DNA from: Nocardia brevicatena NBRC 12119
GTDB lineage: Bacteria > Actinomycetota > Actinomycetes > Mycobacteriales > Mycobacteriaceae
DNA: 64,000 nt
NCBI RefSeq assembly: GCF_000308495.1
Contig: NZ_BAFU01000007.1
Coordinates: 28,661-92,660 of the forward strand
Direction of reading: 5' to 3'
Every line of letters begins with the position of its first letter. Position 1 is the first letter of the stretch. Below are positions 34,776-42,471 of this stretch, piece after piece. A program made the translations under genes and the position numbers. Below the pieces are notes generated by a model. That model ran no database searches. It was not told where the DNA came from and was given only the letters and a program-made list of their open reading frames with translations.

Positions 34776-35945
34776 TCACCGTAGAACTTTCCGCCCGATG
34801 GCGTATTTGTGCACTTCGGTGGGCCCGTCGTAGAGGCGGAAGGGGCGCATATCGCGGAAGATCATCTCCACCACGGTCTCGTCGCTGACGCCGATCCCGC
34901 CGAGGATCTGGACGCAGCGGTCGGCCACCTTGAACAGTTCTTCCGAGACGAAGGACTTGGCCATCGAGCTTTCGTGCCGCGCCTTCTCGCCCTGGTCCAT
35001 CGGCCAGCAGGCGTGCCAGATGGTCAGGCGACACTGGTGCAGGGCGATCTCGTTGTCGGCGATCATGAACGATACGCCCTGGTGTTCGCCGAGTGGCTTG
35101 CCGAACGCGGTCCGGGTCTTGGCATGCGCGACGGCGATGCTTTGCGCCCGTTCGGCCGCGCCCAACCAGCGCATACAGTGGGTGAGCCGGGCGGGGGCCA
35201 GCCGCAGCTGGGCATAGCGCAGGGCCTGCCCCGCCTCGCCGAGCAGTGCTTCCTCGGGCAGGGTGAGTTTGTCGAAGCGGACCACGCAGTGCCCGGCCAC
35301 ATAGTTGCGGTCCATGGTGTTCATGGTGCGTTCGATGACGATCCCGGGCCGGTCGCCGTCGCAGAGGAACAGGGTCGGGCCCTTCGGCAGGTGCGGGTTC
35401 TGTTCGAGCCGGGCCATGATGATCCAGGTCTTGGCGCCGTTCGCACCGGTGATGAGCCATTTGCGGCCTTCGATGGTGAAGTTCTCGCCATCGAAGGTGG
35501 CGGTGGTGGCCAGTTGGTCGGGGTCGGAGCCGGCGCCGTCGGGTTCGGTCATGGCGAACACCGACCGCCGGTGGCCCGCGATCACCGGGACCAGGTAGCG
35601 CTGTATCTGTTCCGGATCGGCGATCTTGGACAGCAGGAACATATTGCCCTCGTCGGGGGCGGCGCAGTTCATGGCGACGGGGCCGAGGGTGGACCAGCCC
35701 GCTGCTTCGTAGAGAACGGCCTGTTCCACATGGGTGAGTCCACGCCCGCCCAGTTCCACCGGGGCCTGGATGGTGAGCAGCTTCTCCGCGCGGGCGAGCT
35801 CGACCAGTTCCCGGCGCAGTTCGTCGTTCGGGCCATGGGAGGTGAGCCGGGGGTCGCGCTCGTAGGGCACGATCTTGTCGGCGACGAACCGGCGGATCCG
35901 ATCACGTTCGGCGGCGAGGTCGGCGGGAACCGAGAAGTCGATCAT
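34776..35945 (-). CDS. Acyl-CoA dehydrogenase (ACAD11/FadE-like)
   Basis: A 389-residue flavoenzyme that introduces an alpha-beta double bond into acyl-CoA. It has the N-terminal helical domain, the FAD-binding strand MTEPDGAGSDPDQLATTA (about 135-152), and the C-terminal domain with RTAFGKPLGEHQGVSFMIAD, QILGGIGVSDETVVE and RLYDGPTEVHKYAIGRKVL. The substrate is not evident; the subgroup handles long or branched acyl-CoAs. It lies upstream of the enoyl-CoA hydratase gene on the same strand. Confidence 0.92.
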   Translation of the reverse strand: MIDFSVPADLAAERDRIRRFVADKIVPYERDPRLTSHGPNDELRRELVELARAEKLLTIQAPVELGGRGLTHVEQAVLYEAAGWSTLGPVAMNCAAPDEGNMFLLSKIADPEQIQRYLVPVIAGHRRSVFAMTEPDGAGSDPDQLATTATFDGENFTIEGRKWLITGANGAKTWIIMARLEQNPHLPKGPTLFLCDGDRPGIVIERTMNTMDRNYVAGHCVVRFDKLTLPEEALLGEAGQALRYAQLRLAPARLTHCMRWLGAAERAQSIAVAHAKTRTAFGKPLGEHQGVSFMIADNEIALHQCRLTIWHACWPMDQGEKARHESSMAKSFVSEELFKVADRCVQILGGIGVSDETVVEMIFRDMRPFRLYDGPTEVHKYAIGRKVLR

Positions 35946-36050
35946 CGGGGGTCACCTTTGCTCGGGGGCGGGCTGAAGCGAGCATACGGAACCGGCCCGG
36001 AATGACTGAAGGCAGCCGCCCGCAATAGATGGCTCCGCTCGAGACACGTC

Positions 36051-36917
36051 TCAGCGCACTCGGGCGACCTGCCGACGCCGGCTGCCGACCAGCCGGCAGC
36101 TCAGGTAGATCGCGAACGAGATGGTCGTGACGAAGGTCGACACCGGGGCGCCCGGTGCCAGCGAGAGCAGTATTCCGCCGACCGCCGACACCTCCGCGAA
36201 GACCACGGCGAGCACGGTGGCCCGCACCGGATCGGCGGTGAGTTGGGCCGCCGCGGCGGCCGGGGTGATCAGCAGGGCGAGCACCAGCAGGGCTCCGACT
36301 ATCTGCACCCCGAACGCGGCGGTGACACCGAGCATCACCGCGAACACGATCGACAGTGCCCGCACCGGCACGCCGCGTGCCACCGCGACCTCGGGATCGG
36401 TGCTGGCGAACAGCAGCGGCCGGTAGATCACGGCCGCTACCGCGAGCACCGCCACGGTGCATGTGGCGAGCAGGGCCAGCCCATCGTATCCGACACTGAC
36501 CACCTGCCCGGTGAGCAGCGAGAACTTCGAACCCGCGCGTTCGGGGCCGAGCCACAGGAACAACACCGACAGCCCCAGGCCGAACGACAGCACCACCGCG
36601 ATCACCGAATCGCGTTCCCTGGCCCGGGTGCCGAGCACCCCGAACAGCACCGCCGCCACTACCGAACCGGCGATGGCGCCGGCCCCGACACCGATACCGG
36701 CCAGCAGCGCCGCCGCCGCGCCGGTGAGCGACAATTCGCTGGTGCCGTGTACCGCGAACGACATCTGCCTGCTGATGATCAGCGGCCCGATCACCCCGGC
36801 CAGCAGTCCGAGCAGCGCCGCCGCCGCGACCGCCTGCTGAACGAAGTCGTAGCCCAGGAGATCGAGGGTGGTCGTGATATCGAACATTCGCGTCACGACA
36901 TCGGAGAGCTTGTCCAT
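36051..36917 (-). CDS. Metal (Zn/Mn) ABC transporter permease
   Basis: A 288-residue member of the ABC-3 family with eight to nine hydrophobic helices. Family marks include LLGLLAGVIGPLIISRQMSFAVHGTSELSLTGAAAALL near the N-terminus and VQIVGALLVLALLITPAAAAAQL (about 205-225). The ATPase stop and this ATG overlap by one base, and the binding protein is the first gene of the operon. The substrate is zinc or manganese by family; the operator upstream of the operon favours Zur-type control. Confidence 0.92.
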   Translation of the reverse strand: MDKLSDVVTRMFDITTTLDLLGYDFVQQAVAAAALLGLLAGVIGPLIISRQMSFAVHGTSELSLTGAAAALLAGIGVGAGAIAGSVVAAVLFGVLGTRARERDSVIAVVLSFGLGLSVLFLWLGPERAGSKFSLLTGQVVSVGYDGLALLATCTVAVLAVAAVIYRPLLFASTDPEVAVARGVPVRALSIVFAVMLGVTAAFGVQIVGALLVLALLITPAAAAAQLTADPVRATVLAVVFAEVSAVGGILLSLAPGAPVSTFVTTISFAIYLSCRLVGSRRRQVARVR

Positions 36918-37951
36918 CAGCCACGCACCCGGTCGGTCTCGGCAATATCGTCGGGGTCGCGATGCGGGATACCCGGCTCGCCGTGACAGTGCGCGCCCGC
37001 GGCCCCGAGTGCGTCCATGGTGTCGCCGGTGCCGACCACGACCAGGCGGCCCCGGACCCGGAGCACATCGACCTCGGTCCGATACAGCTCGGACAGCACT
37101 GCGGAAGTCATCACCTCGTCCGGGGCGCCGATCCGGAACCTGCCGTCCACCAGATACAGCACCCGGTCCACCAGCGGCAGGACCGGATTGATCTCATGGG
37201 TGACGAACAGCACCGCCGTATCGTGTTCGCGGCGGCGTCGATCGATCAGTTCCGAAACCAGACGCTGATTGGCCAGGTCCAGGCTGAGCAGCGGTTCATC
37301 GCACAACAGCACCGACGGGTCGCCCACCAGCGCCTGCGCCACCCGCAGCCGTTGCTGCTCACCGCCGGACATACTCTCCAGCGGGGCGTCGGCGAAATTC
37401 TGGGCGCCGACAGCGGCGATGGCGGCCGCGACCCGACGGCGCCGCTCGGCCCGGCCGCGCAGTCCCAGACCCCAACGATGTCCGTCCACGCCCAGACCGA
37501 CCAGGTCTGTTCCGCGCAGCTGAACCCCCGCGTCGATGGTGCGCTGCTGGGGCACATAGCCGATACCCGGATGCCCGGCCCGGGCGGGCGCCCCGGCGAT
37601 CCGGGCGGTGCCCGCGGTCAGGGCCAGTTGACCGAGCAGAACCCGCAGCAGGGAGGTCTTGCCCGACCCGTTCGGGCCGAGGACGGCCAGGAATTCGCCC
37701 GGGGCCACCGTCAGGTCGAGGTCCCGCCACAGGGTGCGGTCCCCGAAGGACAGGGTGGCGGTGTCGAGTTGTACCGCGGGCCGCGGGTCCGTAGGGGCGG
37801 TGGTTCCCGCGGGTCGGGCGGCGGTCGGCGTCGAACCGTTCGAATCGGCGGCGAGGGAACCGCGGGCCGCTCCGTGCTCGTCGACCGCGGGTGCGGAGCC
37901 GTCGTCGACGGCCGGCCCGGCACCGCCCGCGCATGTGTCTGTCTCGCTCAT
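36917..37951 (-). CDS. Metal (Zn/Mn) ABC transporter ATP-binding protein
   Basis: A 344-residue ATPase with an unusual 60-residue N-terminal extension rich in Ala, Gly, Asp and Thr before the normal start (VQLDTATLSFGDRTLW). Walker A is GPNGSGKTS, the signature MSGGEQQRL, Walker B VLLCDEPLLSLD and H-loop FVTHEIN. The C-terminus adds HCHGEPGIPHRDPDD, a short His-rich tail that may bind the metal. AAGGAG precedes the ATG, supporting the extended start. Confidence 0.92.
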   Translation of the reverse strand: MSETDTCAGGAGPAVDDGSAPAVDEHGAARGSLAADSNGSTPTAARPAGTTAPTDPRPAVQLDTATLSFGDRTLWRDLDLTVAPGEFLAVLGPNGSGKTSLLRVLLGQLALTAGTARIAGAPARAGHPGIGYVPQQRTIDAGVQLRGTDLVGLGVDGHRWGLGLRGRAERRRRVAAAIAAVGAQNFADAPLESMSGGEQQRLRVAQALVGDPSVLLCDEPLLSLDLANQRLVSELIDRRRREHDTAVLFVTHEINPVLPLVDRVLYLVDGRFRIGAPDEVMTSAVLSELYRTEVDVLRVRGRLVVVGTGDTMDALGAAGAHCHGEPGIPHRDPDDIAETDRVRG

Positions 37952-37989
37952 CCGATCGATCCACTCCTTCCGGGTCGGCGCGGGCCGTA

Positions 37990-38880
37990 TCAGCCGATGG
38001 CGGCGGCCAAGGCCTCCGCGTTCTTCTTCTGCCAGGTCACGAAGTCGAGGTCGGGCGGCAGCGTCTCGGTGACCTCGACCACCGGTATGCCCGCGGCGCC
38101 GGCCGCGGCGCGCAGGTCGCGGCTCACCGGGTCTTCGGTCTGTACGTTGTAGACCATGATCCGGACTTGGTCGGCGGTGATCAGGTCGCGGATCGCCGCG
38201 ACGGAGGCCGGCGACGGATCGCTTTCCTGTTCGATGGCTTCCTGGTAGTCGTGCGGCGTTCGGTCCACCGTATCGGCGTCGCGGAGCAGGTAGTGCGCGA
38301 GCGGCTCGGTCTGCAGGACCGGGGTGCGCGGATGGTCGGCGGCGATTCCGTCGGTGATCGCACCGATCTCGGCCAGCCGGTCCCGCAGCGCTCGCGCTCG
38401 ATCGGCGTAGGCGGCGGCGTGTTCGGGATCCAATGCGCCCAGTTCGCCGCCGATTCGTTCGGCGACCAGACCGACCGTTTCCATGTCGTACCAGACGTGC
38501 TCGTTCTCGTCGCCGGAAATGTCGTCGGCACGCAGTGCGACGGCCTCGACCGTAGGCTTGTCCCGGCCGGCCAGCGCCTTTTCGATGAACTCGTCGTAGT
38601 GGCCGCCGTTGTAGACGACCAGGTCGGCATCGCTGATCCGGGCCGATTCGACGGCCGAGGTCTCATAGGAATGCGGGTCGGCGGCGGGGTCGGTGATGAT
38701 CGCCGATACGTCGGCGTCCGGTCCGGCGACGGTGGTGGCGATATCGGCCCACACATTGGTGGAGGCGACCACCGAGGGTTTATCGGATGTCTCGTCGGAA
38801 CCGCCGCAGGCGACAAGGCTCAGGGAGGCGATCAGCCCCACGGTGACTCCGATAACGCCGCGGGCAAGATCGATACGCAC
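37990..38880 (-). CDS. Metal (Zn/Mn) ABC transporter substrate-binding lipoprotein
   Basis: A 296-residue cluster A-I binding protein. The signal peptide ends in the lipobox LVAC (Cys about 25). Metal ligands expected for the family are visible: His in ADPHSYE (about 69), His in NEHVWYD (about 128), His in TEPLAHYLL or DRTPHDY, and the acidic ligand in the C-terminal lobe. No long His-rich loop, which typical ZnuA carries, is present, so Mn is not excluded. The GTG at 38880 follows AGTAGGA. A 13-bp palindrome lies 24 bp upstream. Confidence 0.92.
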   Translation of the reverse strand: MRIDLARGVIGVTVGLIASLSLVACGGSDETSDKPSVVASTNVWADIATTVAGPDADVSAIITDPAADPHSYETSAVESARISDADLVVYNGGHYDEFIEKALAGRDKPTVEAVALRADDISGDENEHVWYDMETVGLVAERIGGELGALDPEHAAAYADRARALRDRLAEIGAITDGIAADHPRTPVLQTEPLAHYLLRDADTVDRTPHDYQEAIEQESDPSPASVAAIRDLITADQVRIMVYNVQTEDPVSRDLRAAAGAAGIPVVEVTETLPPDLDFVTWQKKNAEALAAAIG

Positions 38881-38903
38881 GTGGGGTCCTACTTTACGCT
38901 AAT

Positions 38904-38916
38904 GGAAACCGTTTCC
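38904..38916. promoter_or_regulatory. Palindromic operator GGAAACCGTTTCC of the metal importer
   Basis: Arms GGAAAC and GTTTCC surround one C in an AT-rich context (TAATGG...CCGTTTTA). The spacing and AT-rich flanks resemble Zur or MntR boxes of actinobacteria, and the site overlaps the likely promoter (TAAAGT on the minus strand at about 38890-38895). Confidence 0.5.
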
Positions 38917-39044
38917 GTTTTACTTTAGCAGGAGAGAAACGGACATTACGAACCGGTAGGTGTGACCACATTCATCGGTCCGGAGAGGCCGGGCCGTCGT
39001 GCCGGCCCGGCCTCTCCTACCAAGATTCGATCGAGCGGAGGCCG

Positions 39045-41618
39045 TCAGCCGACCAGGGCGTTGGCCGACTGGCCGAGCAACTGCGCACAGCGGAGCAGGC
39101 CCAGATGGCTGTAGGCCTGCGGGTGGTTGCCGAGCGAGCGCTCGGCCACCGGGTCGTACTCCTCGCTGAGCAGGCCGGTGGGGCCGGCGACGTCCACCAA
39201 CTGCGCGAACAACGCCTCGGCATCGGAGCGCTTGCCGATCAGCAGATACGCCTCCACCAGCCAGGCCGCGCACAGGTGGAACCCGCCCTCGCCGCCGGGC
39301 AATCCGTCGTCGTGGTGGTACCGGTACACCGTGGAACCGCTACGCAGCTCCGCCTCCGTGGCCACGACCGTGGCCGCGAACCGCGGATCCGAGGCGTCGA
39401 TCAGCCCGCTGAGCCCGATATGCAGCGTCGCCGCGTCCAGATCGGTGCCGTCGTAGGCGGCGGTGTAGGACTGGACATCGTCGTTCCAACCCTTGGTCTT
39501 CACCTCGTCGGCGATGGTTTCCCGCAGCTCCGGCCAGACGGGATCGATCTGCCGGCCGAACTTCTGCGCGAGGGTGATCGCCCGGTCCACGGTCAGCCAG
39601 CCCATCACCTTGGAGTAAACGTGGTGGCGCGGATTGCCGCGGATCTCCCAGATCCCGTGGTCGGGTTCCTGCCAGCGCCGCTGCACGGCCGACACCATGG
39701 CGTGCACCAGCTCCCAGTCTGCGTCCGGCAGCGCCGTATTCGGGTCGGTGATGCCCTTGCGCTCGCGAGCGTGCGCCAGATTGGCGATGAGATCCACGAT
39801 GGGGCCGAAGACGTCCAACTGGACCTGCATATTCGCCGCGTTGCCCACCCGCACCGGCCGGGATCCGGCATAGCCGGGCAGCTGGTCGATAACCGCCTCC
39901 GGCGGCAGGGTCTCGCCGTAGATGGTGTAGAGCGGGTGCAGACGTTCCGGGCCGGGCAGGGTTTCCAGCACCCGGTGCACCCAGTCGAGATACCGCTCGG
40001 CCTCGCGCAGCGAACCCAACGAGACCAGCGCCGAGGCGGTGAGCGCCGCATCGCGCAGCCAGCAGTAGCGGTAGTCCCAGTTGCGCACCCCGCCGATATC
40101 CTCCGGCAGCGAGGTGGTGGCCGCGGCCAGGATGGACCCCGAGGGCTCGTGGACCAGGCCGCGCAGGGTGAGCGCGGAGCGTTTCATCAAATCCGGCTTC
40201 AGTACCGGCAGCTCCAGCTCCTCCGCCCATTCCAACCAGTAGGACTCGGCCTCGCGCCGCCGCTGCGGTTCGCTGATCGGCGCCGGGTTCAGATCATCGG
40301 TGCCGCAGCGCAACTCCAGTACGATCGGACCGTTCGACGGATCGATGATCGCGCGGGCCGAATCGTGGACGCCGTCGCTCTCGATCTCCCACTGGACACC
40401 GGGTGAGCGCAGCACCATCGGATCGTTGGTACCCCACACCCGCAGTCCGTCGAGCTCGATATCGATCGACACCTGCACCTGGCCGAATTCGGGCCGCGGC
40501 GCGAAGGTCACCACCGCCTGGGCGTCGCCGGTGATCACCCGGGTCAGGTCGGTGCGCTCGGCGTCGGTGTCGTGCGGCAGATAGTCGATGACCTGCAGTT
40601 TGGCCCAACGGGTTTCGACCGTCATGGTGCCGTCGATATAGCGCTGCGACAAGGGAAGTCCCGGGCGCAGCGGGCAAATGCCGAAATGTCCCGCGTCCGG
40701 GCCGCCCAGAAGGTGGGCGAAGACGGCGGCCGAATCCGGCTCCGGATGGCAGAACCAGGTGACGGTGGCGTCGGGGGTGAGCAGCGCCACCGAGCGCGGG
40801 CCGGCGAGCATGGTGAGCCGCTCGATCCGGGGCGCGCTGGCGCCGGCCAGCCAGGTGCGCCGCTCCTCGAGCAGGTAGGCCAGGGCACGGGACACCTCCT
40901 CGGTGGAGGCCACCCGGTATTTGGCCAGGCTCTCGCCATCCCCGACCTTGATACCGATATCCGGTCCGGACAGCACCCGGAACGCCTTCTCATCGGTGGC
41001 GTCGTCGCCGAAGAACACCGCGGCCGACGCGCCTTCCTGGTGTCGGATGGTATTCAGCGCAGCGCCCTTGTCGGTGGGCACGACGGCCAGTTCGATCACC
41101 GCCTTGCCCTCGGTCACCTGTACACCGACCCAACAGGCCGGTCCCTGGCGGGCCTGGGTCAGTGCGCGACGGCCGATCTCCGGGCCGGCGTTGCGGACGT
41201 GCAGCGCGACACTGGCGGGCTTGACCTCGACGCTGACCCCGGGATTCTCCGCGGCGATCTGGTTCAGTGTGGTGATGATCTCGCGCAGCAGTTGTTTGGC
41301 GTCGTTATCGATGGCGTGGACGAACCCGACGTCGAATTCGGAACCGTGGCTGCCGATCAGTTGCACCTCGACCGGCAGCCGTGACAAAGCCGCCAGATCA
41401 CGTAGCGCGCGGCCGGAGATGACGGCCGCGGTGGTGCCGGACAACCCTGCCAGCGCGCGTAATGCGCGGACGGATTCTCCATGCGGATAGGCCTTTGTCG
41501 GATCGGACACGATGGGCGCGATCGTTCCGTCGTAATCCGATGCGACCAGTAGCCGTGGCACGCGTGCAACCGTCGACAGGGCACGACGAAGTTCCAGTGG
41601 CAAGTCCTGTGCGCTCAC
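39045..41618 (-). CDS. Trehalose-6-phosphate phosphatase fused to a GH15 glycosidase
   Basis: An 857-residue two-domain enzyme. Residues about 1-265 are an OtsB-type HAD phosphatase: nucleophile pair Asp28/Asp30 in DYDGT, VISGRALRDL, and the metal-binding FFGDDATDEKAF. Residues about 275-855 are a GH15 catalytic module of the bacterial trehalase/glucoamylase type: NWDYRYCWLRDA, the probable acid Glu in DHGIWEIRGNPRH and the probable base Glu in LLSEEYDPVAE. The fusion could convert trehalose 6-phosphate to trehalose and then split it to glucose. GTG 41618 lies 7 nt after a TACGCT hexamer. The gene follows kstR on the same strand. Confidence 0.9.
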   Translation of the reverse strand: MSAQDLPLELRRALSTVARVPRLLVASDYDGTIAPIVSDPTKAYPHGESVRALRALAGLSGTTAAVISGRALRDLAALSRLPVEVQLIGSHGSEFDVGFVHAIDNDAKQLLREIITTLNQIAAENPGVSVEVKPASVALHVRNAGPEIGRRALTQARQGPACWVGVQVTEGKAVIELAVVPTDKGAALNTIRHQEGASAAVFFGDDATDEKAFRVLSGPDIGIKVGDGESLAKYRVASTEEVSRALAYLLEERRTWLAGASAPRIERLTMLAGPRSVALLTPDATVTWFCHPEPDSAAVFAHLLGGPDAGHFGICPLRPGLPLSQRYIDGTMTVETRWAKLQVIDYLPHDTDAERTDLTRVITGDAQAVVTFAPRPEFGQVQVSIDIELDGLRVWGTNDPMVLRSPGVQWEIESDGVHDSARAIIDPSNGPIVLELRCGTDDLNPAPISEPQRRREAESYWLEWAEELELPVLKPDLMKRSALTLRGLVHEPSGSILAAATTSLPEDIGGVRNWDYRYCWLRDAALTASALVSLGSLREAERYLDWVHRVLETLPGPERLHPLYTIYGETLPPEAVIDQLPGYAGSRPVRVGNAANMQVQLDVFGPIVDLIANLAHARERKGITDPNTALPDADWELVHAMVSAVQRRWQEPDHGIWEIRGNPRHHVYSKVMGWLTVDRAITLAQKFGRQIDPVWPELRETIADEVKTKGWNDDVQSYTAAYDGTDLDAATLHIGLSGLIDASDPRFAATVVATEAELRSGSTVYRYHHDDGLPGGEGGFHLCAAWLVEAYLLIGKRSDAEALFAQLVDVAGPTGLLSEEYDPVAERSLGNHPQAYSHLGLLRCAQLLGQSANALVG

Positions 41619-41624
41619 CGGGAA

Positions 41625-41630
41625 AGCGTA
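41625..41630 (-). promoter_or_regulatory. -10 hexamer TACGCT of the otsB-GH15 gene
   Basis: The last T lies 7 nt before the GTG at 41618, so this gene is probably transcribed separately from kstR as a leaderless mRNA. Confidence 0.6.
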
Positions 41631-41693
41631 GCGCGGATATCCGATAGGTCTGATATGGGCGCAACCACGTCGAACCCGGTGGGCGTGCCGACA

Positions 41694-42338
41694 TCAGGAG
41701 CGATTGCCGAGCAACAGGTCGACGGTCAGTTCCAGCCGCTCGGAGACATCGGTGGCCGAGGCGCGGCGAGTGAGCCAGGCCACCAGATTGGACAGCCATA
41801 CGTCGCTGATCACCCGGGCGATGGCGAGTTGGCGCTCGGTGGGCTCACCGTCGTTCATGGCGCGGGCGAAGACCCGATCCATGACCTTGCCGACGCGGTC
41901 CACCTCGGCGGCGGCGGAGGCGTCGGCGAACATGAAGGCGCGGGTCATCGCCTCGGTGAGTAGTGGGTCGCGCTGCATCATCCGGGTGATCTGGGCGAGC
42001 AGTACGTGCATACGTTCCTGCGGAGACTGTCCGGACAGCGGTTTGCGTTTGCTCTCGAACTGCTCGAATTCGCGCGCCAGCGCCGAGACCAGCAGGTGCA
42101 CCTTGGACGGGAAGTACCGGTAGAGAGTGCCCACCGCGACGTCCGCCCGTTCGGCCACCGCCCGCATCTGCACCGCGTCGTAACCGCCCTTCGAGGCCAG
42201 GGCCAGGGTCGCGTCGAGGATGCGCTTGCGCCGCTCGCGTTGCGCCGCCGAACTCAGCTCGTCCTCCCGCAGCGTGTTGACGGTGGCGGCGGGCAGCGCA
42301 CTCGAATCGTCGGGCCGGGATCGGGAGGGGCTGGCCAT
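41694..42338 (-). CDS. kstR: KstR, TetR-family repressor of cholesterol catabolism
   Basis: KstR represses side-chain and ring A/B genes and is released by 3-oxo-cholestenoyl-CoA-type ligands. The 214-residue protein is very close to what I recall of M. tuberculosis Rv3574: the HTH region AQRERRKRILDAT to ADVAVGTLYRYFPSKVHLLVSAL (about 32-85) and the C-terminal PLLTEAMTRAFMFADASAAAEVD and ARVISDVWLSNLVAWLTRRASATDVSERL. A perfect KstR palindrome lies 85 bp upstream, allowing autoregulation and control of the divergent fadE34 operon. Confidence 0.95.
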   Translation of the reverse strand: MASPSRSRPDDSSALPAATVNTLREDELSSAAQRERRKRILDATLALASKGGYDAVQMRAVAERADVAVGTLYRYFPSKVHLLVSALAREFEQFESKRKPLSGQSPQERMHVLLAQITRMMQRDPLLTEAMTRAFMFADASAAAEVDRVGKVMDRVFARAMNDGEPTERQLAIARVISDVWLSNLVAWLTRRASATDVSERLELTVDLLLGNRS

Positions 42339-42422
42339 GGCGGTCCTTTCCGCAAGACGTGTACGTGCGCGTTTCGCTCCGGGTGGCCGAAGGGTCTCTT
42401 GACTTCCGCCCGGCGAGGATAT

Positions 42423-42436
42423 TAGAACATGTTCTA
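42423..42436. promoter_or_regulatory. KstR operator between kstR and fadE34
   Basis: TAGAACATGTTCTA is a perfect 14-bp palindrome and fits the known KstR consensus TnnAACnnGTTnnA exactly. It lies 36 bp before fadE34. Confidence 0.92.
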
Positions 42437-42471
42437 GGTGTGGGAGTCACGCCGGAAAGGCGGTATGGACT

